Positions 26,380 to 34,510 of a DNA stretch of 64,000 bases are shown one piece after another. The translations under genes were made by a program, and so were the position numbers. Source of the DNA: FEN-680 sp036845225 (lineage in GTDB: Bacteria; Actinomycetota; Geothermincolia; Fen-727; Anoxymicrobiaceae); NCBI GenBank assembly GCA_036845225.1, contig DAIUEJ010000005.1, forward strand, positions 32,826 to 96,825. The letters run 5' to 3'. Under the pieces are notes generated by a model. That model was not told the DNA's origin. It saw only the letters and a program-made list of their open reading frames with translations, and did no database searches. Within the stretch, counting starts at the first letter, position 1, and each line of letters starts with the position of its first letter.

Positions 26380-26409
26380 AGGATAACTCAAACGAAATGC
26401 GTCAGACAA
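26380..26409 (-). promoter_or_regulatory. Possible promoter of the rhamnosidase-like gene
   Basis: On the minus strand TTGTCT (26404-26409) and TATCCT (26380-26385) are 18 bp apart, about 107 bp before the start codon. It overlaps the methyltransferase stop region (26413). Confidence 0.35.
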
Positions 26410-26412
26410 ATA

Positions 26413-27153
26413 TCATCTCCTGGCGAGGAACTGCACGCGCCGGGTGTCTTCAGATACCTTCCAAAGGCCCCGGGCGTCGTAGCGCTCGACGTGCTCGAAG
26501 CCCGCCGCAGCGAGCGCGTCATCGATAACTCCGATGTCGTAGGCGCGCTCCCGGTGGACCTCCTCCGACATCTCGTAGAGGCCCTCCTCGCGCTTCAAGA
26601 AGTTGGTCATCTTCAGCGTGTTCACCCGCTCGTCGGGGTCCCAGGAGGATTCCCAGATCGAGACGCCGGCGCTCAGGCGGTGGATCATCACCGCCTCCGA
26701 CCGGCCCGCTTCGAGCTCTCTTGCCGTGTTCATGTCGAACAGCGCGTAACCGCCGGGCTTGACGGAACGCCCGAACCGCGCCAGCGCCTCACGCAGGGCG
26801 CTCTCATCAGTCAGGTAGTTGAGCGAGTCGAAGTTGCAGGTGAGGAGGTCGACGGGCTCGGGAAGGGCCAGCTCGGTGAAGGATTGCCTGATGAAAGAGA
26901 TGTTCCCCCGGGCGCTTCTGGCCCGCGCCACTGCCAGCATCCGCTCCGAGATATCCACCGCATACACGCGCGAGCACCGCTCCCCGAGATACAGGGCGGC
27001 GAGTCCCGTGCCGCACGCGATGTCGGCGGCCACCTCGAAGCCGATCCCGTTCCTGTTCACCAGCCTTTCGAGGTTGTCGCGCCAGCACTCGAAGGCGGTG
27101 TTGCCAACCAGTTCGTCGTATATCCCGGCCAGGTCGTCGTATGCTTCTTCCAC
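26413..27153 (-). CDS. SAM-dependent methyltransferase (class I)
   Basis: The Rossmann-fold methyltransferase domain has motif I (VAADIACGTGLAALYLGE), the acidic ribose-binding strand (YAVDISERML), and the motif around LLTCNFDSLNYL. Substrate is unknown. The frame is open with an ATG at 27255, but the first 34 residues there look unrelated to the family. The GTG at 27153 begins at EEAYDDLAGIYDEL, the usual start of these enzymes, with AAAGG upstream, so it is preferred (246 residues). The promoter of the divergent small gene overlaps the longer start, which also argues for the shorter one. Confidence 0.82.
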   Translation of the reverse strand: MEEAYDDLAGIYDELVGNTAFECWRDNLERLVNRNGIGFEVAADIACGTGLAALYLGERCSRVYAVDISERMLAVARARSARGNISFIRQSFTELALPEPVDLLTCNFDSLNYLTDESALREALARFGRSVKPGGYALFDMNTARELEAGRSEAVMIHRLSAGVSIWESSWDPDERVNTLKMTNFLKREEGLYEMSEEVHRERAYDIGVIDDALAAAGFEHVERYDARGLWKVSEDTRRVQFLARR

Positions 27154-27232
27154 TGCCGGACAGCCTTTCTCTCCACCGCCTTCGCATCTGCGATTATCGC
27201 GCCGTACGGCAGCCTGCTCAAGCGCCGCCAGC

Positions 27233-27261
27233 GTGACAAGCCAATCAAACCCCATTATGAT
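27233..27261 (+). promoter_or_regulatory. Promoter of the 44-aa lysine-rich protein gene
   Basis: GTGACA (27233-27238) and TATGAT (27256-27261) are separated by exactly 17 bp, about 62 bp before the small ORF. Confidence 0.5.
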
Positions 27262-27323
27262 AGTAGTTTCCGGGGCATAGCCTCTCGCGAGGAAACGCCG
27301 CGAGATGAGCGAAGGAGGGACAG

Positions 27324-27458
27324 ATGAAGGAGCGCAAGATCCACAAGCTGGAGAAGAAGGCCAAGAAGCTGGACAAGAAGGCGCGCAAGATCAGCAAGAA
27401 GTCCGGCAAGGCGACCAAGAAGGCCGAGAAGGCCAGGGGTAAGGCCTCCGCCGAGTAG
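27324..27458 (+). CDS. Small lysine-rich protein, 44 aa
   Basis: An ATG at 27324, preceded by a strong GAAGGAGGGA ribosome binding site and a promoter-like pair, opens a 44-codon frame ending in TAG at 27456-27458. The product is extremely basic: about 17 Lys and 3 Arg against 5 acidic residues, with a KK-A/L repeat pattern (KLEKKAKKLDKKA, KISKKSGKA, TKKAEKARGKA). Nearly all Lys codons are AAG. It would form a charged helix and may bind nucleic acid or an acidic surface, resembling short histone H1-like tails in composition only. It lies 74 bp before the duplicated CxxC protein and may be in the same transcript. Confidence 0.7.
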   Translation: MKERKIHKLEKKAKKLDKKARKISKKSGKATKKAEKARGKASAE

Positions 27459-27532
27459 CGATATTCCACCGCGTTCCCATCTGGGGCGGGGCCGCCGGCC
27501 GCTTCGCGCCGGTCCCCACGACTGGAGCAACT

Positions 27533-28615
27533 ATGAGAAAGTGCCGCCAGTGCGATTTTCCCAGGAAGTTCGCGCGGTTCTTCGACTGGCGAAGCGACGG
27601 CACGATCATCTCCACCGACAGCACCCGCACCCGCTCGCAGATAACCTTCCTCGAGGCGGGCGAGTTGGAGAGCCTCTTCAGGGACCTCTCTGAGACTATC
27701 GGCGTCAACATCGACCGTTTCCTCATCCAGGCTCAGAAGAACATCGGGAAAGCCGTCTACGCGAACCTCCCCATCAGGCACATGAAGCGTGTGCCCGACA
27801 ACCGTTTCTTCCGCCCGCAGTGGCTCGCCCGCCTGCTGGTCCGCGCGATTGCGACAGACATCGCGGGCCTGGGAGACGGACGGGTCAGCCTCGACCGCTA
27901 CGTCGCGGGCAAGACCCTCGTGGTGCGGTTCAAGGACCCGGTGGTCAGCACCCTTCTCGTCGGCAGCCTCGCCGGCATCTATGAATCCATCGAGGAGATG
28001 CCCAGCTCCAGCGTCGATTACCGGAACGAGAACGGCGACCTGGTGGTAATCCTCACCCACGGCGCCGAACGCCCCGAAGAGCAGGAGCGCCTCTACCTGG
28101 AAGAGGTCAAAGCGGGCGAAGGCCCTCTCGTGTGGGACAGGTGCTGTGACTGCCGCGTCCCGGTCGAAGCCGCGCGCACGTTCTCGTGGGACATCGACAG
28201 GGGGATGATCTCGAACAGGCAGACCGGCGAGAGAGACGTCGTGGTCGCGGTGCAGTCAGTGAACGCGATACTGCGCGAGCTCGAGGCCGAGCTGGGTGAG
28301 GACGTCGCACAGCTCGTCTACGACCACCAGAAGGCTTTCACTTTGAAAGACCTCGAGGGGGCAGCGGCCGACGACTCGGGCGCTTTTCTGAACAAGCAAC
28401 TCATGGACATGGCGCTGCGAGGCCTGGGATACCCCGCCACCTTCGACTTCGACGGCGCTTCCGTCTCGGTGGCGATAACAAACGCGTACAACCAGGTCCT
28501 GTACGCCGCCAAGATTGCCGCCGCCCTCGAGAAAGTGACGGGCAAGGCTTCAGACGTCGCCTGGGAGAAACGGGAGCCCGACGACAGCGTCTACTCGATC
28601 ACGACCGCCCCGTAG
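27533..28615 (+). CDS. Uncharacterised protein with two CxxC-headed repeat halves
   Basis: The family is not recognised. The 360-residue soluble protein shows an internal duplication: the first half opens CRQCDFPRKFARFFDWRSDG followed by ITFLEAGELESLF, and the second opens CCDCRVPVEAARTFSWDIDRG followed by VVVAVQSVNAILREL, with parallel spacing downstream (VSLDRYVAGKTLVVRFKDPV against ATFDFDGASVSVAITNAYN). The CxxC at the head of each half could bind a metal or cofactor. The fold after each CxxC, a helix bundle then a strand pair, recalls V4R-type small-molecule binding domains, but this is a guess. Possible operon with the lysine-rich peptide. Confidence 0.8.
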   Translation: MRKCRQCDFPRKFARFFDWRSDGTIISTDSTRTRSQITFLEAGELESLFRDLSETIGVNIDRFLIQAQKNIGKAVYANLPIRHMKRVPDNRFFRPQWLARLLVRAIATDIAGLGDGRVSLDRYVAGKTLVVRFKDPVVSTLLVGSLAGIYESIEEMPSSSVDYRNENGDLVVILTHGAERPEEQERLYLEEVKAGEGPLVWDRCCDCRVPVEAARTFSWDIDRGMISNRQTGERDVVVAVQSVNAILRELEAELGEDVAQLVYDHQKAFTLKDLEGAAADDSGAFLNKQLMDMALRGLGYPATFDFDGASVSVAITNAYNQVLYAAKIAAALEKVTGKASDVAWEKREPDDSVYSITTAP

Positions 28616-28717
28616 GCCCGCACGTCCGGGCTCATTCCAGCCTGAAATATCTCTTGAGGCGCCATCGCGCCATGGGGGTCTGATCACTTTCGCCCGACCG
28701 GGCGACTAGCGAGGGCC

Positions 28718-28912
28718 TCACCTGAAACGGCCGCGCTCGGGAGGCGCGCACCAGCGCCCGTCCGGCCCCGGGATCAGGTAGGTCCAGAACACCTTCCTGA
28801 TCACTCCCGTCCTGCACGTCAAGCACATCCTGCCGGTCGAGTCCTCCCCCTGCCTCTGCAGCCTCTGGGTCCTCTCGCCGCACATTGTGCACTCGTACTC
28901 GTAGATGGGCAA
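28718..28912 (-). CDS. FmdB-family zinc-ribbon protein
   Basis: The 64-residue protein begins MPIYEYECTMCGE and has a second pair CLTCRTG, the CxxC...CxxC zinc ribbon of FmdB-type putative regulatory proteins. It ends in a short basic tail. It lies 33 bp downstream of the Fe-S protein gene on the same strand. Confidence 0.85.
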   Translation of the reverse strand: MPIYEYECTMCGERTQRLQRQGEDSTGRMCLTCRTGVIRKVFWTYLIPGPDGRWCAPPERGRFR

Positions 28913-28945
28913 CTGGCCACCCTTCCGGCCGGCGGCGCCGGCCTC

Positions 28946-29941
28946 TTAAGACGGAATGAAGTCGCTCTCCCGGACCTCGTCCAGCGCGATGGCCCCGGTC
29001 GGGCAGACTACCTGGCACAGGCCGCAGCCCATGCACGCCTCTGCGTCTATCATGGCCCCCGCCGACTCGTCCTCCATCGAGAGCGCTCCGAAATAACAGC
29101 GCTCCAGGCAGTCTCCGCAGGAGTCGCAAAGGCTTGCGTCGACTCTCGCTGCGAACCTCGAAGGGTCACACATCTTGAGCTGACGGTTTATCAACATGGG
29201 GAACGTCATGCAACAGTCGTTGCAGCAGTTGCAGATGAAGTGGGTGTCCGCGGCCCGGTTCATGGTGACGTGGATGAGGCCGGCCTGCTCGGCTTTCTTC
29301 AGGAGCTGCAGGGCTTCTTCCTTCGAGAGCTCTCTTCCCGTTCCGCGGTCTATCGAGTAGGCGCCGGCTTTGCCGAGCTGCATGCAGATCTCGACCGGGC
29401 GGTCGCACTTGTGCGCGGTCAGCCGGCAGGTGCAGTTGGTCACCGCTATCACGTCAGCCTCGTCGATCATCTGCCTGACGTCCTCGAAAGCGAGGATCTG
29501 CTGGCGCGCTTCGAGCGCCTCGCTGACCGGGATAATCCGCGTAACGGGGCGTGGCAGCATCTTCTCGACCATCTCCGAGAAGGCGGGCCACTCCTCCTCC
29601 ATGAACTCCTGCCAGAGGTCCAGGTAGCTGCGGGGCGCCTCCGGCCAGAGTATGGAAGCGTCATGGAACTGCATAAGGTCGCGGCACATCCGGTACAGGG
29701 TCCCTTCGGGGGTCTCCTTCTTGAACGCCAGGCCTTTCCGGTAGAGGTCGTCGAGCATCCCGGCCGCTTTCGTCTCCTCGATGCCGAACTGCCCCGCGAC
29801 GGCCGTCGCCGTGCCCGGGAGCGCCAGCAGGACATCGGCTTCCTCGGGCGGCGCTATGGCCTCGAACAGCATCGGGATCAGGCGCGAGTTGCCCATGAAG
29901 ATCTTGTCGGCGAGCTTTGTGTACCGGTCATCCATATCCAT
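28946..29941 (-). CDS. 4Fe-4S ferredoxin-type protein, 331 aa
   Basis: The N-terminal half (about residues 1-150) is helical and resembles an adaptor with a small winged-helix-like segment (AVAGQFGIEETKAAGMLDDLYRKGLAFKK). The middle has Cys groups NCTCRLTAHKCDRPVEIC and CNCCNDCC. The C-terminus is a two-cluster ferredoxin (CDSCGDCLERC and CMGCGLCQVVCPTGAI). It probably passes electrons between soluble redox partners in an anaerobe. The partner is not evident; the next gene is the FmdB-like ribbon. Confidence 0.88.
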   Translation of the reverse strand: MDMDDRYTKLADKIFMGNSRLIPMLFEAIAPPEEADVLLALPGTATAVAGQFGIEETKAAGMLDDLYRKGLAFKKETPEGTLYRMCRDLMQFHDASILWPEAPRSYLDLWQEFMEEEWPAFSEMVEKMLPRPVTRIIPVSEALEARQQILAFEDVRQMIDEADVIAVTNCTCRLTAHKCDRPVEICMQLGKAGAYSIDRGTGRELSKEEALQLLKKAEQAGLIHVTMNRAADTHFICNCCNDCCMTFPMLINRQLKMCDPSRFAARVDASLCDSCGDCLERCYFGALSMEDESAGAMIDAEACMGCGLCQVVCPTGAIALDEVRESDFIPS

Positions 29942-30064
29942 GTCTCGACCCCCTGTGCTCTTCTCCGTTGATTACGTATATTAGCAGCGTGCCCGCGTTC
30001 TGCCCCTGACATAAATCAACCCGCGGGATAAACGCTCCTCGAGCGCTGCCTCCGAACGCTGCCC

Positions 30065-30592
30065 TCAGGGCATCAGGTCGGTGGCGGTCCTGACGTAGAT
30101 GTCGTAGTCGCGCTTTCCGAAACAGCAGCAGATGACCTTCTCGACGCTCTCGTCCTTTTCCAGGAAAGCCTTGATCTCACCGATAGCGATCTCGGTCGCC
30201 CTGTCGATCGGGAAACTGTAGACGCCCGTGCTGATCGCCGGAAACGCGATGGTCTTCACCTCGTTCTCGACCGCGAGCCGCAGGCTGTTGCGGTAGCAGT
30301 CCGCCAGCAGTCCTTCCTCGTTGCTGGAGCCCCCGTGCCACACCGGGCCCACGGTGTGGATGACGAACTTCGCCGGCAGGTTGTGGCCAGCTGTTATCTT
30401 CGCCTCGCCGGTCCGGGCCCCACCGAGCGTCCGTGTCTCGGCCAGCAAGCCCGGGCCCGCCGCCCTGTGGATGGCGCCGTCCACCCCGCCGCCGCCGAGC
30501 AGGCTCTTGTTGGCCGCGTTGACTATGGCGTCGACCTCGAGCCGGGTGATGTCGCCTTCAATGATGTCGACGCGTCCGTTCAGGAATTCCAC
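30065..30592 (-). CDS. Macro domain protein, probable ADP-ribose / O-acetyl-ADP-ribose hydrolase
   Basis: This 175-residue macro domain has the MacroD-type signatures VEGD-like IIEGDITRL, DAIVNAANKSLLGGGGVDGAIHRAAG and AISTGVYSFP. Such enzymes remove ADP-ribose from proteins or deacetylate O-acetyl-ADP-ribose. The GTG at 30592 is chosen over an upstream ATG because AAGGGGG lies correctly before it and homology begins there. It is divergent from the 46-aa gene. Confidence 0.93.
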   Translation of the reverse strand: MEFLNGRVDIIEGDITRLEVDAIVNAANKSLLGGGGVDGAIHRAAGPGLLAETRTLGGARTGEAKITAGHNLPAKFVIHTVGPVWHGGSSNEEGLLADCYRNSLRLAVENEVKTIAFPAISTGVYSFPIDRATEIAIGEIKAFLEKDESVEKVICCCFGKRDYDIYVRTATDLMP

Positions 30593-30705
30593 CGGAGCCC
30601 CCTTTTTGAAGTGACGAGCGAAGTATATCAAACAGGCAGGGTCGGACCGCTTGCCGTTGAATGAGTAGGTTGCTTTGACTGTCTAGATCACAGGGAGGTG
30701 GCGAG

Positions 30706-30846
30706 GTGGAGAACCCGGAGATGGATTTCCTGCAGTATCTGTTGAAGCGCTTCATCGCCAACGAGGACATCGATGTCGAGAAGTGCACGGTCAAGGACCT
30801 GCTTGACAGGCTGATGGAAGAGATGACCCCTATCGGCGGCGGTTGA
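30706..30846 (+). CDS. Small acidic protein, 46 aa
   Basis: A GTG at 30706, with GGGAGGTG seven bases upstream, opens a frame of 46 codons ending at TGA 30844-30846 (VENPEMDFLQYLLKRF..., ending EEMTPIGGG). It is mostly helical, has a single Cys and a Gly3 tail, and matches no family I know. An in-frame ATG at 30721 is an alternative start. It lies alone between a divergent macro-domain gene and the convergent kinase gene. Confidence 0.6.
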   Translation: MENPEMDFLQYLLKRFIANEDIDVEKCTVKDLLDRLMEEMTPIGGG

Positions 30847-30880
30847 TACCGTACACGCCGGCGAGCGAAAATATCACGGG

Positions 30881-32545
30881 TTAAGGCTGGGGCGCTGGAA
30901 GGACCGGCCTTGACCCGTTCTGCTGCGACGGCGGCAGCGGTGTGGAGCCGTTGGGAGGCTCGACGAAGTCCTTCGGCCTCACGCCGTTGTTCACGATCAT
31001 GGTGACCGTTTCACCGTACGCCAGCAGAGTGCCTGGCGCCGGCCTCGTAGCTACGACGCTGCCCACTGGTATCGTCGTGCTGAAGCCGGTCTCCTGCTTG
31101 ACCTTGAACTGGTAGGAGATAAGCGTTTCCCTCGCCTGCTGGGCCGGCATCCCGATGACGTCCTTCGGCACCTGAGCGACCTTGTTTCCGAGGCTTACCT
31201 CGATGTTGACCTTGCTGTTCCGGGGTACCCTGGTGCCGTCGTTCGGCCTCTGTTTCGAGACCCGTCCCCTCGCGAACTCATAAGCGAAGACATCCTCTAC
31301 GGTGCCGGTCTTGAGCCCCTCTTTCCTGATTGTCTGGACGGCCACGTTCCGCTCGAGATTGATAAGGTACGGGACTTTCACCTCGGACGAGTTGAAGGCG
31401 CCGAACACGAAGAGCAGCAGCACCGCCAACCCCGCGAGCGCGGCGGCCCCGCCCCCGACCGCGATGCCCTTCCAGTGCCGCCGCACGAAGCCTCGCTTCC
31501 CTGAGCCCTCGCTCTCGAGGTCACGGCTGAACTGGAGTATCTCGGTCCGCGTGACGTCGGCCTCCGGCTCCGCGGGCTCGCCGCCTCCGGCGACGGTCAG
31601 GGCCTCGGCCATCACGCCCGTCGCCGCGGCATCGTCTCGGGAAGCCTTCGGGGCCCTGGCTCTCTTTCGCCTGCGGTCCGGCGCGGCCTCCCCCTCCAGG
31701 TCCAGGCTCTCGGCGGCCGCCGCAAGGGCTCGACGTGCGTCGCCGCCGTCCTGGTAGCGGTCGTCAGGGTCTTTCGCGAGCATCCCGGCCACGACCTCGT
31801 CGATCTGCGCCGGCACCGCTTCGTTCAGGGTGGACGGCGGCTTCGGGTCCTCGGACATGATCCTGTATATGACGCGCACGAAAGACTCGAAGGCGTTATC
31901 GGGGCCGAACGGCCTGACGCCGGTCAGCATCTCGTAGAACACCGCGCCGAAAGAGAACACGTCGGTGCGCTTGTCGGCGGGCTTTCCGTCGATCACCTCG
32001 GGGGCGATATAACCCGGGCTTCCCATCACCGTTCCGCTCTGGGTGATGGTCGTCGACGCCTGGACCCTGGCCAGGCCGAAGTCGACGAGCTTAACGCCGT
32101 CGGAGCCGGAGAGGAAGATGTTGTCGGGCTTCACGTCGCGGTGGATGACCTCGCGGGAGTGAGCGTATTCGAGCCCCGCCAGCACCTGGTCGGCAACCTG
32201 TATCGCCTGCCCGAGGGGCATCGGCTCACCGGAGATGACCTCGGAGAGGGGCACGCCCTCGAGGAACTCCATCGAGATGAAGTGCCTGTCTTTAGCTTTG
32301 GAGATGTCGTGGATTATCACCACGTTCTGGTGTGATAGGCCGGCCGCGGCGCGTGCCTCGCGGTAGAAGCGGTCGACAAGGTGCTGCTTCTCGTCCTCGG
32401 TGAGGCCGTCCGGTATCGACATGACCTTGAGCGCCACGTCGCGCCTCAGCAGGTTGTCACGTGCGAGGTACACGACGCCGAAAGCGCCCCGGCCAATCTC
32501 GCGCTCGATCTTATATCGCGGGCCTTGGATCTCGGACACGGGCAC
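30881..32545 (-). CDS. PASTA-domain serine/threonine protein kinase (PknB-like)
   Basis: The N-terminal kinase domain (about residues 10-275) is complete: GRGAFGVVYLA glycine loop, VALKVM lysine, HRDVKPDN catalytic loop near residue 134, VDFGLAR, and SPGYIAPEV. A basic linker is followed by one membrane segment near residues 355-378. Two PASTA domains then lie outside (about 385-520), which in related kinases sense peptidoglycan fragments, and a Pro/Asn-rich tail ends the protein. Start is GTG with a weak ribosome binding site, but the promoter 36 bp upstream is nearly consensus. Unusually, it is not next to cell-division or phosphatase genes. Confidence 0.95.
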   Translation of the reverse strand: MPVSEIQGPRYKIEREIGRGAFGVVYLARDNLLRRDVALKVMSIPDGLTEDEKQHLVDRFYREARAAAGLSHQNVVIIHDISKAKDRHFISMEFLEGVPLSEVISGEPMPLGQAIQVADQVLAGLEYAHSREVIHRDVKPDNIFLSGSDGVKLVDFGLARVQASTTITQSGTVMGSPGYIAPEVIDGKPADKRTDVFSFGAVFYEMLTGVRPFGPDNAFESFVRVIYRIMSEDPKPPSTLNEAVPAQIDEVVAGMLAKDPDDRYQDGGDARRALAAAAESLDLEGEAAPDRRRKRARAPKASRDDAAATGVMAEALTVAGGGEPAEPEADVTRTEILQFSRDLESEGSGKRGFVRRHWKGIAVGGGAAALAGLAVLLLFVFGAFNSSEVKVPYLINLERNVAVQTIRKEGLKTGTVEDVFAYEFARGRVSKQRPNDGTRVPRNSKVNIEVSLGNKVAQVPKDVIGMPAQQARETLISYQFKVKQETGFSTTIPVGSVVATRPAPGTLLAYGETVTMIVNNGVRPKDFVEPPNGSTPLPPSQQNGSRPVLPAPQP

Positions 32546-32580
32546 CAGCGAAGATGTCTGAGGCTTCTCTGCGTGCCCGA

Positions 32581-32609
32581 ATTATAGACCTCGCGCGCCG
32601 GTCTCACAA
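32581..32609 (-). promoter_or_regulatory. Promoter of the PASTA kinase gene
   Basis: On the minus strand TTGTGA (32604-32609) and a consensus TATAAT (32581-32586) are exactly 17 bp apart, giving a leader of about 30 nt. Confidence 0.7.
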
Positions 32610-32651
32610 TTGACGGGACCCGGGGTTGTGCCATGTGACGTGAGGCACCGG

Positions 32652-33590
32652 TCAGTGATGCTCGGCGACCGGCTCGACCTTTATCTCGGGGAAAGCCTTC
32701 GCGAAGCTCTCGGGCTCCGCCAGCCCGGGCCCGGAGTTCATTACCGCCGACACCGAACAGGCGAGCCCGATGTGGAACACGCGCTCGAGAGGAAGGTTCT
32801 GGACAATGCCCATGACGAGCCCGGCGACCATGGAGTCCCCGGCGCCGACGGTGTCCGCGCTTATCACCGGCACGGTCCCCTTGAGGGCCACGTCGCGCGT
32901 CACCAGCAGGGCCCCTTTCTTGCCCATGGACACCACCACGATCTCGACTCCCTTCTCGTTCAGCGTCCGCGCGTGTGACACTATGTCGTCCTCGGAGGCG
33001 AGCTCGACCCCGACCATCTCGCCGAACTCGGTGATGTTGGGCTTGATCAGGTATGGCCCCGCCTCGATCGCGGCGACCAGGGGCCCACCCTCCGAGTCGA
33101 CGATCACCTTCGAGCCGCGCGCCTTGCCTTCCACGGTTATCGAGTAGTAGATATCGTCCTGCACTCCGGGCGGGAGTGAGCCTGACAGCACCAGCACCTC
33201 AGGCGCCTGCGCGATCTGGAACACCAGGTTGCTGATCCTCTCTGTCTCGGTCTTCTCGACGGGAGGCCCGGCCGCGCGTATCATGAGCTCCTTGCCGTCA
33301 CGCTGCCCGATGATGATGACGTTGGTCCGCGTCTCGTTCTTGATGCGCACGATCTGCAGGATGAGCCCTTCCGCCTGCAGGAGGTCGAGAACCTCGTCTC
33401 CGACGTGCCCGCCTGCCACGCTCATCGTGACGGAATCCGTGCCCATGGCCCGCAAGGCCCTCGACACGTTGATGCCTTTGCCCCCTGGGCTCTTCAGGAC
33501 CTGGACAGCCTTCACCGGCTCGCCGAACTCGAACTTGTCGAGCACGTAAGTTATGTCGAGTGTGGGGTTGAGCGTCACAGTGTAGATCAT
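32652..33590 (-). CDS. fruK: 1-phosphofructokinase family (PfkB-type) sugar kinase
   Basis: The 312-residue PfkB-family kinase has the N-terminal TVTLNPTLDITY typical of FruK/LacC, SPGGKGINVSRALRAMG for substrate binding, and the ATP/anion-hole motif ADTVGAGDSMVAG near residue 250. FruK phosphorylates fructose 1-phosphate; tagatose-6-phosphate and 6-phosphofructokinase II enzymes share these motifs. No PTS genes are adjacent, so it could instead serve as a glycolytic phosphofructokinase. Confidence 0.88.
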   Translation of the reverse strand: MIYTVTLNPTLDITYVLDKFEFGEPVKAVQVLKSPGGKGINVSRALRAMGTDSVTMSVAGGHVGDEVLDLLQAEGLILQIVRIKNETRTNVIIIGQRDGKELMIRAAGPPVEKTETERISNLVFQIAQAPEVLVLSGSLPPGVQDDIYYSITVEGKARGSKVIVDSEGGPLVAAIEAGPYLIKPNITEFGEMVGVELASEDDIVSHARTLNEKGVEIVVVSMGKKGALLVTRDVALKGTVPVISADTVGAGDSMVAGLVMGIVQNLPLERVFHIGLACSVSAVMNSGPGLAEPESFAKAFPEIKVEPVAEHH

Positions 33591-33808
33591 CGCGCCCCCG
33601 CAACCTCCCTGGGATCCCGTCGTGCCTTGGATGATACCACCCGGGCATCACTTCCTTTCCTTCGAGGCCCGCGGTGCTATGCCTCCATGGGGCTCGCGCC
33701 GGTTCGTCCGGTTCCCTGCAACTTTCCGCGCTCTCTCAAAAGGTGGACTCCGCGCTGCCGAAGAAATAAAGACGGGCGCCGGAGAACAGCCGAAAAGGCG
33801 GCAGCGTT

Positions 33809-34471
33809 ATGCATAACACAACGTGGGAAATCACAATACGTATCCTGCTGTCGCTCGTGCTCGGCGGCCTCGTGGGCATGGAGCGAGAGCTGACAGACCA
33901 CCCCGCGGGCATCCGCACGCACATCCTCGTCACGGTCGGCGCGTGCGCCTTCACCACCATGTCTCTCTTCGGGTTTCCGGGCTTCCTGGGCGGGGACCGT
34001 GTCGCCGCGGCTATCGTCACCGGCATAGGCTTCATAGGTGGCGGCGCCATCCTGAAGGCAAAAGACGGCTGGGTGACCGGGCTCACTACCGCGGCAAGCC
34101 TCTGGAGCGTCGCCGCTGTCGGCATGCTCGTCGGGACTGGTTTCTATGCGGTCGGAGCCATCGTGACCGGGATCGACCTCGTGGTGCTCGAGTTCATCGA
34201 CTGGGTCGTCGATAAGCTGGCGCCGAAATACAAGAGCCGGAAGCTGCCGGTGGAAGTCGCCGGCGCGCATTCAGCAGACAGCCTCAACTCGGTGCTCGAC
34301 GTCCTGCGCAGCGGCGGGTGCTCCCCCGAGCTCGTCCGGTACAACCGCCACGAGGACGGCACTAGATTCGACATGTCCCTGGTCGCGAAGATCGCCAGTG
34401 ACACGGACTTGCAGAAACTCACGGAAGACATCTACCGGGTCACTGGCGTGAGCGACGTGCTCTGGGGATGA
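33809..34471 (+). CDS. MgtC/SapB family membrane protein
   Basis: This 220-residue protein has four to five membrane segments in the first 135 residues and the family signature LGGLVGMERELTDHPAGIRTH, then GIGFIGGGAILK and GLTTAASLWSVAAVG. The soluble C-terminal tail (about 85 residues) resembles an ACT-like domain. Members affect growth in low magnesium and membrane potential. The upstream region (33591-33808) does not show an M-box riboswitch. An AAAAGGCGG precedes the ATG. Confidence 0.93.
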   Translation: MHNTTWEITIRILLSLVLGGLVGMERELTDHPAGIRTHILVTVGACAFTTMSLFGFPGFLGGDRVAAAIVTGIGFIGGGAILKAKDGWVTGLTTAASLWSVAAVGMLVGTGFYAVGAIVTGIDLVVLEFIDWVVDKLAPKYKSRKLPVEVAGAHSADSLNSVLDVLRSGGCSPELVRYNRHEDGTRFDMSLVAKIASDTDLQKLTEDIYRVTGVSDVLWG

Positions 34472-34510
34472 GCCCTCCTCTCACTTCAACAAGGTAAGCG
34501 GACCCCGCCA

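Noticed and set aside
28691..28704. CGCCC/GGGCG hairpin between convergent genes as a terminator
   Set aside because: Short stem and no T tract on either strand.
33591..33808. Possible magnesium riboswitch (M-box) ahead of the MgtC gene
   Set aside because: The conserved M-box segments were not found.
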